Below, piece by piece: positions 23,133 to 32,103 of a DNA stretch of 64,000 nt; position 1 is the stretch's first letter; each line of letters starts with the position of its first letter. The stretch comes from Clostridiales bacterium (lineage in GTDB: Bacteria > Bacillota > Clostridia > Lachnospirales > Lachnospiraceae): assembly GCA_020859995.1 (NCBI GenBank), contig JAJBVE010000079.1:1-64000 (forward strand), read 5' to 3'. A model generated the notes under the pieces. That model was given only the letters and a program-made list of their open reading frames with translations, had not been told where the DNA came from and made no database searches. The translations under genes were made by a program, and so were the position numbers.

Positions 23133-24389
23133 TCAGACTGACTGACGGCAGTCCACGTTCGTTACCTGTATTCCATCCACGAGCCCTTCACAAAACCCAT
23201 TTTTTTCGGCTGTAACAGTCAGATTCTCCAGAATAAAATCCTTCAGCTGATACTGATCGTCCTGCCTCAGTACATCGAAATAAGTTTTACAGGTAAATTC
23301 ACAGTCCCGCACCGTTATCTTCTGCGCAACCGACAGTGGAATATCCTCACGGTCTTTGAGATCGAAAAACTGAGTCCAGGGATGAATGTTGATAAAGCTG
23401 TCCGCCTTTCCGGTGATCTGCTCGACCAGCAGATATTCATATAGCTGCGGAGTATCCGGGCGCATCTTAAGCCAGAGGAAATTCATCGATTCCCGTACAT
23501 GGATTCTGCGCATAATAATATTTCGGTTGTGTATGGATTCCGAGCCGCAGGTCAGGCAGCCATGGCAGAATCCATACATGCAGTCTTCAATGATAATTCT
23601 TTCATTCGAGCCATTTTCAGGAGCGGAATCTGCCCAGGGACCTTTGCCTCCTTTGAGCACCACTGCGTCATCGTTCACTTCCATATAGCAGTTTTTGACC
23701 AGGACGTCCGTACACGCATCAATATCAATCGCGTCCGTGCTTGGTGCTTTTACAGGAGCCGCCGGTGAAAAGAAGCGGCAGTTCAAATATTTTACATGGT
23801 CACATTTATAAATATGGGTCGTCCAGAAATGGGAATTCTGCAGCTTCAGGTTCGCTATCGTCACATTGCGCGCATTCGAGAGATAAACCAGGCGCGGCCT
23901 CTGCTCATCCTTGTTTGTGCAGTCCGGATTCCACTGCCGCCGCAGCCAGAATGAACGCCAGGATTTTAATCCATTGCCGTCGATTGTCCCCGGGCCGCAC
24001 ATTGTGAAGCCGTCCACACCATCCGCATTAATCAGCGCAGCAAAGTAAAGACAGGTCTCCCCTTCTATGCGGGTCTCACAGATGGAATAATCCGAAATAT
24101 CATCGCTGCCCTTTAATGTGCCGCCCTCCGCGACATACAGATGGACCCCCTGCCGGAAGAAAAGGGAGCCTGTCAGATAAGTTCCTGCCGGAACTACAAT
24201 GACGCCGCCGCCCCCGGCCGCTGCCCGATCAATCACTGCCTGAATTTCTTTTGTATATACCTTTCCATCATCATATACCTGGTATTGTGTCAGCACATAC
24301 TGCTTTCCCAGTTCCGCAAGCTCCGGCACCTGCGTGTCAGAAAACCATTCCGATATGGGTGTGCCATCCGGGAATAATTGATTTGCCAT
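23133..24389 (-). CDS. GH28 family polygalacturonase-like protein
   Basis: The 418-residue protein is a compact GH28 beta-helix without accessory domain. Key motifs are STDAIDIDAC, VNDDAVVLKGG and YGFCHGCLTCGSESIH, which hold the catalytic aspartates and histidine, and MRRIHVRES further on. The N-terminus contains the family opening YTKEIQAVIDRAAAGGGGVI and VPAGTYLTGSLFFRQGV. The absence of a signal peptide suggests an exo-acting cytoplasmic enzyme. ATG 24389 follows GAGGAGGAG. It is the first gene of a GH28 pair, the second starting 43 bases after its stop. Confidence 0.9.
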   Translation of the reverse strand: MANQLFPDGTPISEWFSDTQVPELAELGKQYVLTQYQVYDDGKVYTKEIQAVIDRAAAGGGGVIVVPAGTYLTGSLFFRQGVHLYVAEGGTLKGSDDISDYSICETRIEGETCLYFAALINADGVDGFTMCGPGTIDGNGLKSWRSFWLRRQWNPDCTNKDEQRPRLVYLSNARNVTIANLKLQNSHFWTTHIYKCDHVKYLNCRFFSPAAPVKAPSTDAIDIDACTDVLVKNCYMEVNDDAVVLKGGKGPWADSAPENGSNERIIIEDCMYGFCHGCLTCGSESIHNRNIIMRRIHVRESMNFLWLKMRPDTPQLYEYLLVEQITGKADSFINIHPWTQFFDLKDREDIPLSVAQKITVRDCEFTCKTYFDVLRQDDQYQLKDFILENLTVTAEKNGFCEGLVDGIQVTNVDCRQSV

Positions 24390-24464
24390 TTTTTCTCCTC
24401 CTCTGAAATATTGAAAACACAAATATTTCGTTGTCTATATATAGCAACAGGTCAATGATCGCAG

Positions 24465-24511
24465 AAAAAGCGGATGTATGCGGTGCCTTTATTCACCTTT
24501 CTCATACATCC
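24465..24511 (-). terminator. Terminator after the AAA/PD-(D/E)XK gene at 24532
   Basis: GGATGTATG at 24472-24480 pairs with CATACATCC at 24503-24511, and on the minus strand the stem is followed by CTTTTTC. It isolates this gene from the GH28 pair. Confidence 0.65.
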
Positions 24512-24531
24512 GTCCAAGTTGTAGCAGCAGG

Positions 24532-26148
24532 TTACAATACCTCAATTTTGCAATGATGCACCTTATCTTTTTTCCGGTAGCTGATCCCAACGGCGAGAAT
24601 ACGTCCATTCGTCTTTGGTCTCTCGCCAAGCTTTCCTCTAAATTTCAGAGCATATTTCTTATCTTTGATCTGTTTGATTGCATTCTCCGCAGTATCATCC
24701 ACCTTCAGCTCGATGATTATTCCATCTTCTTTTTTATTATATGGATAAAAAATATAGTCTACATAACCGATACCCGCCTGGTCTTCACGCTGAATATCAT
24801 ACCTGTTTCTTGCTGAAATGTATGCCAGGCGAATGCTTCCAGAGAGTTCCGCTTCATCATTATAAGCTTTCAAAGGCGATTCTGAATGATGGACAAATTC
24901 CAGTATTTCTTCAATCACCCCTGTATTTCCGGCCAATGTTGCCTGCAAAACCCTCTCGGACTGTTTTTCCAGTTCCCGCACATAACTATAAGAAGCCTCT
25001 TTCCGAATCGTTTTGCCAAATTCATCCATCAGCTCCCGGTTTGGAATTCGCACACATCCGTCTTCATAATTCAAAAATCCATATACCACCATCGCTGAGA
25101 AAACTTCCTCTTTTGTACTTAAATTCATCGCTGTGGCAGCATACTCCTCGATGCTTGCAGGAACCGCTTCACCGGCCACCATCATAATCACATCGTCTTT
25201 CAGGCCCTCAATTTTTCCTGCGTCCCCCGCAATATAGGCTGATATTTCTGAATACTGGCCAGAGCCTGTCCAATAGCTCGCAAGATGATTATTGGTCAGC
25301 GCATATACCACGGAACGTGGATTATACATTCTTGTCCCGGCTGCGGTATGATATCCGTCATACCAGAAGCGCAGATCTTCTCTTGTAACGGCAGGATTCT
25401 TCTGTATCCTGCAATATCTTTCATAAAGATCGTCCACTTCTTCATCTGTAAATCCAAAGTACTCATTGTACATCGGCTGTGTAGCCATGGTGTATTCCAT
25501 AAAATTGTTAAGCGTATCACTCTGAGAATACTTTGCGATTGGCAAAACCCCCGTCATATACGTGAAAGAAACACAGCCCACTCCCTTAGTCAGATTTGCC
25601 AGAAAGCTTACGTAGCTTTTTCTGTCATTCTCGGTGAAAAAATTTTTATGAAAAACACAGTCCCACTCATCAAATACCAGAATGAATCTCTCACCCGTAC
25701 TTTGATGAATGCGTTTCATATCCTCCGCGACTGTACCTTTTTTGCGAAAATACACATCCGGGTAGGCAGCATGCAGATCTTCCCGCAGAATATCTTTAAT
25801 AGTTCCGATGTAGCTGCTGTAATCATGATACTCGTCGTCATATTTGCTGAAATCGACATATATCAGGTTGTGCTGATTCAGATGGGAGCGATAATTCGAG
25901 TTTTTAGAAATTTTAAGCGAATCAAACACAACACTGCTGTCCATACCTCTGCTAAAATATGAACCAATCATAGAGGCAATCATTGATTTCCCGAATCTCC
26001 TTGGGCGGGTAATGCACAGGCTGTACCCACCTTGCTCTACTAAAGGAATGATTTCATTCAAAATACAGGTTTTGTCTACAAAAAAGGGCTTCGCTGCCTC
26101 ATTTTGAAATTGAGAAAGGCAGTCATTGCTGTTTAAATAATAACCCAT
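24532..26148 (-). CDS. AAA-ATPase-like / DUF1703-type PD-(D/E)XK nuclease family protein
   Basis: The 538-residue protein belongs to the AAA-ATPase_like plus DUF1703 family. The N-terminus has the family opening (FVDKTCILNEIIPLVEQGG) and the Walker A variant ITRPRRFGKSMIASMIGSYF. The Walker B-like segment is RFILVFDEWDCVFH. The C-terminal nuclease motif is YVDYIFYPYNKKEDGIIIELK. These genes occur in many copies in gut anaerobes; no role has been shown. It differs clearly from the paralogues at 16968 and 36242. The start at 26148 follows AGGGGGTGA. It interrupts the pectin locus between the GH28 genes and the two-component system. Confidence 0.85.
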   Translation of the reverse strand: MGYYLNSNDCLSQFQNEAAKPFFVDKTCILNEIIPLVEQGGYSLCITRPRRFGKSMIASMIGSYFSRGMDSSVVFDSLKISKNSNYRSHLNQHNLIYVDFSKYDDEYHDYSSYIGTIKDILREDLHAAYPDVYFRKKGTVAEDMKRIHQSTGERFILVFDEWDCVFHKNFFTENDRKSYVSFLANLTKGVGCVSFTYMTGVLPIAKYSQSDTLNNFMEYTMATQPMYNEYFGFTDEEVDDLYERYCRIQKNPAVTREDLRFWYDGYHTAAGTRMYNPRSVVYALTNNHLASYWTGSGQYSEISAYIAGDAGKIEGLKDDVIMMVAGEAVPASIEEYAATAMNLSTKEEVFSAMVVYGFLNYEDGCVRIPNRELMDEFGKTIRKEASYSYVRELEKQSERVLQATLAGNTGVIEEILEFVHHSESPLKAYNDEAELSGSIRLAYISARNRYDIQREDQAGIGYVDYIFYPYNKKEDGIIIELKVDDTAENAIKQIKDKKYALKFRGKLGERPKTNGRILAVGISYRKKDKVHHCKIEVL

Positions 26149-26425
26149 TCTTCTTTCACCCCCTGATTTTCGTACACAGCCAGTAAGTAAATGCTCTCTG
26201 CCGCACGCAGTAATTACTTATACCTTCACAGTTACGATTAATTTACTATACCATATACAAAAATGAAAATCCATTCTTTTTGGCCTTGCACGATTATATT
26301 CTGACTGTGGCTGTCCCGACAGTGCATGCATCCCGGTATGCAAGCCAGATAAACCTTAGCAGCACTATCGCGTTGATACGCGAGTGCGTGTATACGCCCC
26401 GAACCGCAAGTCAAAAAGCATTCGT

Positions 26426-27232
26426 TCAGATCTTCTGCGTCTTCCTGATGTAATTCCGATATTCGGTAGGCGTATACCCGGTGTACTTCTTAAACAGGCT
26501 GCTGAAATACTGCGCGTTATTGCCATATCCGCATCTGCGGGCAATGTCCTGAATCGAGCCGCCCTGCTCTTTGACCAGCAGCTGCATGGCAAGCGTCATT
26601 CTCCGCTCCAGCAGGTAGGCGGAAAATTTCTTTCCGACCTCCTTGCGAAAGGTTTTGCTGAGATAATTTTCCGTCATAAACATGCGGTTCGCGGATATCC
26701 ATTTCAGGCTCAGATCCTCGTTGTCAATCTCTTCTTCGATATAGCGCAGAATCTCGTTGACGGTATGCGAATAAGAGTAAATCTGCACAGAGCCGGATGC
26801 TCCATCCTCCGGTTCCAGTTTTTCCCGAATCGAGTCCATGAATTTTCTGGACTCTCTCTCTTTTTTGCACTTTTGAACGGCCTCCAGCAGGCTTTCCTCA
26901 TTGACCGGCTTCAGCAGATAGTCCTTCGCCCCGCACCGCATGGCCTCCTGCGCCCAGGCGAACTCCGCGTAGCCGCTCAGCACAATAAAGTCGATATCCG
27001 GCCGAAGGGAGCGCACCTTCTTCTGGAGCTCCAGACCATTCATCACTGGCATCTGAATATCCACCAGAATCAGGTCTGCCTCGTTGTCCTTCAGATAATC
27101 CAGGGCCTCCAGCGCGTTGCCCGCTGCAGAGGCAAGCGTGATCCCGTAGTCCTCCCACGCGATCCCGTCGGCAATCGCTTCCCGCACAATCCGCTCATCA
27201 TCCACTACCATGATCCGGTATTTTTCTTCCAT
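26426..27232 (-). CDS. YesN-type response regulator (receiver domain plus AraC helix-turn-helix)
   Basis: The 268-residue protein has an N-terminal receiver domain (residues 1-125) with the acidic pair VVDDE, the phosphoacceptor Asp in LILVDIQMPVMNG, the Thr/Ser site IVLSGYAEF and the Lys in YLLKPVNEE. The C-terminal 100 residues form an AraC/XylS DNA-binding domain, ending in the signature QDIARRCGYGNNAQYFSSLF and FKKYTGYTPTEYRNY. It is the partner of the histidine kinase just upstream (gap about 200 bases). By context it should activate the pectin-use genes. Its targets cannot be confirmed here. The start at 27232 follows AGAGGAC. Confidence 0.93.
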   Translation of the reverse strand: MEEKYRIMVVDDERIVREAIADGIAWEDYGITLASAAGNALEALDYLKDNEADLILVDIQMPVMNGLELQKKVRSLRPDIDFIVLSGYAEFAWAQEAMRCGAKDYLLKPVNEESLLEAVQKCKKERESRKFMDSIREKLEPEDGASGSVQIYSYSHTVNEILRYIEEEIDNEDLSLKWISANRMFMTENYLSKTFRKEVGKKFSAYLLERRMTLAMQLLVKEQGGSIQDIARRCGYGNNAQYFSSLFKKYTGYTPTEYRNYIRKTQKI

Positions 27233-27430
27233 TGTGTCCTCTTTTCCTGAAGCTGTCCTTTATGATGCAAATAATTATACTGCACCCTCTGTTTCATACC
27301 TTTGTAGCACAAATATTCATGATGCTTTCTCCAGCTTATCTTTTGCTTATCTTTTCTCAGAATGCAAGCGACAGTTATCGGCCAGTTTTTTCCTGTATCT
27401 ATGACAGACAGGCGGAGCGGCTTTCGCAGG

Positions 27431-29296
27431 TCAGCCCTGCCTGCCGCCGTCTTTATTCTCCTCCAAAGGGACCTGCCTCATCCGTACCTGCACGACTGTA
27501 AATTTGCCTTCTCTGAATATGCGGATTCCATATTCCTCTCCAAATACGGAGCGGACTCTCTTTTCGATATTCAACAGTCCAATCCCGTTTCCACGGGGAA
27601 GCAGCGTTCCGCTGCGCAGCTTTTCCATCAGGTTTTCTTCGGGAGCCGGCCCATTATTGCGGACCTCACAGATGTAGTCGAGAGCTCTCTCGGGGGCATT
27701 CTTTTTCTTCAATTTCATCTGTTGTCCTTCTTCCAGATCTTGTACAGGAGGCCTCTCAGGCTCCGCCCGATAGACCCGCACCTCAATCGTACAGGGCTCC
27801 AGCATCTGCTCTAAGCCGTAATTAATCGCATTTTCCGCGAGCGGCTGTATGGTGAATTTGGGGATTTGCAGATACCGGCAGTCATCCGCGAGATCTATAC
27901 TTACGTTCAGCCTGTCCTCATACCGGTATTTCTGGATCACAAAGTAATGGCTGACGATGCTGATTTCCTTTTCCACCGCAATGAGGAATTCCTGATTGCT
28001 GATCGCCTCCTTCAGCATGATGCTCAGGCTGCTGATCATCTCCGCCGCGTTTTTGTGACCGGCAGTCTTCACCATCCAGTAGACAGAATTCAGCGCGTTG
28101 TATAGAAAATGAGGATTCATCTGCGACTGCAGAGCCTGCAGCTGTGTCTCCTTAATCAGCAGCTGGTTGGCGTAATTGTCCCGAATCAATTCGTTGAAAT
28201 TGTGCGACATCTGATTAAACGCGCATTTCAGTTCATAAGCATCCTTGTCGTGTACCTCTTTTTCATACAGAGGCAGCTGATCAGAATTCGCGTCCGGCAC
28301 CTGCTGGATATAATGGATGAACTGGCGGATGTCCTTCGTGATCCACTGCGCAAAAATCAGCCCGACTGCCAGAGCGGCCACACCGCTCAAGATCAACAGA
28401 ATCATATAAAAACGGTAGGCAGCCTGCGTTCCATGAAAGAGGTCGGAATAAGGCGTCAGCACCATATAGGAAAACGTATAGTCTGACTGTATACGCTCCA
28501 CCAGAAAATAAGCTTCCCCATGGATTTTTTCCACATGAAATCCGTTTTCTCCCGGCACAGAGACCGTTTCCGAGTCGAGTACGCCATCACTGTCGTTCAG
28601 AATATAATGGTAATTTCCATCCGTATCTCCCAGTACATAGATCCCGTCATGGCTGTCTGTCAATTCCTTCCCCAACGTATTAAGATCTACAAAAAATACG
28701 ATCACGCCCAGATGAGCCAGAGAAAGATCTTTCTTTTCCTTGATCTCCATCGCCATGATCAGCACATTTTCCGCCCCGGTCATCTCCGTTCCGTCCAGCA
28801 GAATGATTTTCCCGCTCGCACGGACCGCCTCATCGATGACCGTCGCGGCGTCTTCTTCTGAAAGCTGATAATAATGTGTCATCGCAATGCTTCGGCCGGA
28901 ATTACTGCGGTCAAAAAAGCTGGCGCATACGATTGAGCTGTCCGAGCGAATATTTTTCTGAATGCAGTCTGTGATCGCATTATAGCTGGCATTTTTTTCA
29001 GAGCTGGAAACTGTTCCCTCTTCTTCTGCCTCCAGCAGATTGCCGGCCGCGTTCTGCACATCGTCAGATAATACTACATTATACAGGGTTGTCTGGATGG
29101 CATCCAGATTATCTTCCAGGTTTTCGACAGAAGAGTCAATGAGCTCCCCAATCAGTTCGTAGATGTACTCCATGTTGTGCTGCTCCAGCCGGTACAGAGA
29201 AAAAAAACCGCCGCCGGAGCATAGTAAAAGTGTAATAATCAGGGTTGCAGCCACCTTCTGCACCATGCTCCATCGTTTTTGTCCTTTTTGCTCCAT
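27431..29296 (-). CDS. YesM-type sensor histidine kinase
   Basis: The 621-residue membrane kinase has a first transmembrane helix at about 12-35 (VAATLIITLLLCSGGGFFSL), an extracytoplasmic sensor of about 270 residues, a second helix (YMILLILSGVAALAVGLIFA), a HAMP-like linker and a His_kinase domain with the phosphoacceptor in LQSQMNPHFLYNALNSVYWM. The ATPase domain shows LAENAINYGLEQ and GNGIGLLNIEKRV. YesM-type kinases commonly respond to plant oligosaccharides. ATG 29296 is chosen for its AAAGGAG site; a long open frame upstream of it is not supported. It follows the solute-binding protein gene by 77 bases. Confidence 0.92.
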   Translation of the reverse strand: MEQKGQKRWSMVQKVAATLIITLLLCSGGGFFSLYRLEQHNMEYIYELIGELIDSSVENLEDNLDAIQTTLYNVVLSDDVQNAAGNLLEAEEEGTVSSSEKNASYNAITDCIQKNIRSDSSIVCASFFDRSNSGRSIAMTHYYQLSEEDAATVIDEAVRASGKIILLDGTEMTGAENVLIMAMEIKEKKDLSLAHLGVIVFFVDLNTLGKELTDSHDGIYVLGDTDGNYHYILNDSDGVLDSETVSVPGENGFHVEKIHGEAYFLVERIQSDYTFSYMVLTPYSDLFHGTQAAYRFYMILLILSGVAALAVGLIFAQWITKDIRQFIHYIQQVPDANSDQLPLYEKEVHDKDAYELKCAFNQMSHNFNELIRDNYANQLLIKETQLQALQSQMNPHFLYNALNSVYWMVKTAGHKNAAEMISSLSIMLKEAISNQEFLIAVEKEISIVSHYFVIQKYRYEDRLNVSIDLADDCRYLQIPKFTIQPLAENAINYGLEQMLEPCTIEVRVYRAEPERPPVQDLEEGQQMKLKKKNAPERALDYICEVRNNGPAPEENLMEKLRSGTLLPRGNGIGLLNIEKRVRSVFGEEYGIRIFREGKFTVVQVRMRQVPLEENKDGGRQG

Positions 29297-29373
29297 TTTT
29301 TCTCCTTTATACCGTCTGGCTGCATTTTTTCGGCATTTTTCCGTATGCTGATGCATTCGGGCAATTTCCCGCA

Positions 29374-30768
29374 CTACTGACCGCTCTCCAGTATCTGCGC
29401 AATCCCCTCTTCCACAGACAGATCTCCATACATAATAGCCTGATATGCCTCTTTCATCACTTCGATCACTTCCGCGGAATCTTCCGGGTCCGGCGGGGTC
29501 ACGGCTGACACCATCCCTCCTACATGATCCACAAAGGCGAAAACATTTTTCGTATATACATCGGTATCTTCCGATGTAAAAAACGCACTGCGGATTTCGG
29601 AGGAGACAGACACCCCTCTGTCCATTCCAATCGTCAGTGCGGCATTTGGATCGTTGATCAGATAATTGATCAGGGACGCGGCTGCTTCCGGGTCTTCGCA
29701 GCCGGTGGAAATGCACCAGTACATGCTCGGAAGCGCATACATGCCGCTCTGTGTTCCGTCATCCATTTTCGGAAGCAGCGCCAGCCCCAGCTCATCTCCA
29801 AACGCATTGCAATAGGTCGTATAGTAATTATTCAGAATAAATGAGGTCGCAGACTTTCCCTGTATAATATAGTAATCTTCTGTCGCAGACCACGACATCT
29901 GCGTCTCGGGATCGATAAAAAATCCTTCCTGAATCCCGTCATAGATCTCAGAAAGAACTTCCGTCAGTCCGCCAATTACCCTCTCATCCTCTGCCCAGGG
30001 AAGAAGATTCCCATCCGAGTCCTCATCGGAAGAAAAAAATTCATAGCCGTAGCTGCGCACCATAGATTCCAGTATCCAGCGCGCCTCTGTCAGAAACGGA
30101 ATATCCGATGGGATTCCGGTCGCCTCATAGATGGTCTTCACGGTCTCCAGATAGTCGCTCCAGGTCCAGTCATCTGCGGGCGCGTTCACTCCTGCTTCTG
30201 CAAAGACAGCCTGGTTGTAAACGACCGACACCGTATTGAGCCCCGTCGAAAATCCGGTCAGGACTCCGTCGACCTCTCCTCCGCTCAGAGCATCCTCGGA
30301 AATCCCTGTGGTGTCAATCACACCGCTGTCAATATAGCTTTGCAGATCCAGAAACTGTCCGCTTCTGGAAAAATCAACCAGATCCGTGGTCGAAATCTGG
30401 ATCAGATCGGGAAGATTGTTTCCCGCCGCCTGCGTCATCAGGTTCTCCACATAACCTGTCCAGACCGTATATTCGTACGTCAAATCCGCCCCGGTCAGCG
30501 CAGTATACGCATCCAGCACCTCGATGGTCGTATTATTTCTCTCCTGATTGCCCCACCAGGCAACCCGCAGGCTGACAGTTTCATCTGTTAAATCGAAAGC
30601 TGCGTCAGAGGTCTGCGGCAATGCATTTGTATCACTAGTTTGCTGTAAAGCAGCCGTACTCGTATCGTTTTGTCCCCAAGCCAGAACACTATGAGAAGCC
30701 GCCATCATCCCCATACCCAGCGTCAGGACGAAAGCCCAAGCCAGTGTCAGGATTTCTTTTTTCTTCAT
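29374..30768 (-). CDS. Extracellular solute-binding protein, family 1 (possible sensor partner of the kinase)
   Basis: The 464-residue protein is a CUT1-type sugar-binding protein with a typical signal sequence (KKKEILTLAWAFVLTLGMGM). No lipobox cysteine is present, which is unusual for a Gram-positive binding protein; it may stay anchored by an uncleaved signal or be released. Ligand-binding family segments include SLRVAWWGNQERNNTT, DLIQISTTDLVDFSRSGQFL and MYALPSMYWCISTG. No permease gene is adjacent; instead it is first in line with the histidine kinase and response regulator. That arrangement suggests a role as periplasm-side sensor. The start at 30768 follows GGAGAAGGA. Confidence 0.85.
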   Translation of the reverse strand: MKKKEILTLAWAFVLTLGMGMMAASHSVLAWGQNDTSTAALQQTSDTNALPQTSDAAFDLTDETVSLRVAWWGNQERNNTTIEVLDAYTALTGADLTYEYTVWTGYVENLMTQAAGNNLPDLIQISTTDLVDFSRSGQFLDLQSYIDSGVIDTTGISEDALSGGEVDGVLTGFSTGLNTVSVVYNQAVFAEAGVNAPADDWTWSDYLETVKTIYEATGIPSDIPFLTEARWILESMVRSYGYEFFSSDEDSDGNLLPWAEDERVIGGLTEVLSEIYDGIQEGFFIDPETQMSWSATEDYYIIQGKSATSFILNNYYTTYCNAFGDELGLALLPKMDDGTQSGMYALPSMYWCISTGCEDPEAAASLINYLINDPNAALTIGMDRGVSVSSEIRSAFFTSEDTDVYTKNVFAFVDHVGGMVSAVTPPDPEDSAEVIEVMKEAYQAIMYGDLSVEEGIAQILESGQ

Positions 30769-30885
30769 ATTCCTTCTCCCATTATGAAAAATGGCAGTTA
30801 TCGTCCGGATTTCTGGTGTGAGTCTGGATGTAAGTCGGCGGTCCAAAATCCGGCTTTCTGACGACCATTGATTCTTAATTGCTTC

Positions 30886-31683
30886 CTATAGCAGACTCTT
30901 CTGCTCTCCTCCCGGAAGCTTCACGATCTCCCCATCCACGGAAAGCCATAGATCCATAGCAGTCGGATTATACACAAAGCTCTCGTCCGCGGCAAATTGC
31001 AGCAGCTTCGATGCCTCCATATAATCATGGATCTCGATGTTGGTGGCATACCAGATATCCGGCTGCCCTCCCATCATCTTACAGAATTTCTCGATTGTCT
31101 CCCAATTTTGATGCATGGTAAACTCGTAGGAATGTCCCTAGACATACATGCATTTTAAATACTGCGTCTTTTTGAAATCCAGGAATTTCTCTCCCAGTTC
31201 AAGGAGATTGTGATTGTGGTGGCAGGTTGCCTTCCAGTTCATCCACTCGTTCGGCAGTTCAAAGCCGCCAGTCTCCTCGACTGTACGCCCATAAGCAATG
31301 CCGCAGTCGGAGAAAATGCGCTTTACCTGATCGCTTACCGATCCGTTAGGGTAGGCGTGCCCTCTCACCGGATAACCAGTGATCTCCTCCAGAGCCTTTC
31401 TGTCTTCAGTGATTTCTCTGTAAATCTGCGTCGCCGGACAGCGGGCGATGGTGGGATGTGTGGCAGTATGCGTCGCGATCTCATGGCCCCGGTAAACCTC
31501 TTTGAGTTCTTCCTTGTGTATCCGCTGTTCCTGATCCATCAAACCCGAATTCAGGTTAAACGTGCCTCGTATTCCATATTCATTGAAAACAGAGACCAGC
31601 CTTTTGTCTTCTGTTCTGCCGTCGTCATAGCTCATGGTGAGCGTTTTCGCTTTCCCCTCCGGGAAACAGATATAGATTTTCAT
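30886..31683 (-). pseudogene. Polysaccharide deacetylase (NodB-like) with an in-frame amber codon
   Basis: The complete frame would give 265 residues. The first 181 carry the NodB-type motifs: LTMSYDDGRTEDKRL (catalytic Asp pair), HEIATHTATHPTI (H-x3-H metal site) and VRGHAYPNGSVSDQVKR. A TAG at 31138-31140 then interrupts the frame after LKCMYV. The next codons read GHSYEFT and continue without a frameshift to 30886, ending in the family's C-terminal segment. In homologues the position before G-H-S-Y-E-F is normally tryptophan, so a TGG-to-TAG change fits. The gene is probably inactive unless the codon is suppressed. It lies upstream of the solute-binding protein gene. Start 31683 has AGAAGGAGG. 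Confidence 0.8.
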
Positions 31684-31861
31684 TTTTCCTCCTTCTGGTC
31701 GGCGCAGGCGCCGGAAATTTCTTCATCTCACGTTCCACACTCGCAGCACAGCTGCTCGTTGACCCTCGAAATTTCCCGACGCAAGCGTCGGAAATTTCTT
31801 CAGGTCATATTATATCGCACTCGAAAATGAATGGCAATGAAGTTCTGGAAAATACAAATAT
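31684..31861. repeat. Intergenic region with inverted copy of the 76-bp element
   Basis: About 31740-31807 matches, in reverse complement, the element duplicated at 320-471: CTCGTTGACCCTCGAAATTT, then GACGCAAGCGTC and AAATTTCTTCAGGTCA. A partial second unit (TTCTGGTCGGCGCAGGCGCC) precedes it at 31691-31725. No gene is supported between 31684 and 32103. Confidence 0.65.
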
Positions 31862-31921
31862 GAGAAACGGCGTCCGTCTTTTCATTCGCCTTTGGCGATG
31901 ACGGGTGCCGTTTCTCTTTTT
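31862..31921. terminator. Strong hairpin after the Lpl-type solute-binding protein gene
   Basis: GAGAAACGGC-GT-CCGTC (31862-31878) pairs with 31900-31916. The T tract is best on the plus strand (CTTTTT) and weaker on the minus strand, where the 32104 gene ends. It may act in both directions. Confidence 0.55.
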
Positions 31922-32103
31922 AGGTCTATGTCCGTACTAATAGCGCGTATCGTAATTCCATGTGCATTCTGCCTGTTTCACCGGCAGCACGATCAAAATC
32001 CTCGGCGCAGCTTAGTCCGGAGTTCAGGCGATTGTAAAAGGTACGCTTTCATACGTACCTCGCAGCGAGTGCAAGGTACTGTCCTGAATAGTTGCATACG
32101 ATT

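Noticed and set aside
29297-29716. N-terminal extension of the histidine kinase
   Set aside because: The extra stretch overlaps the solute-binding protein gene in another frame, and AAAGGAG marks ATG 29296.
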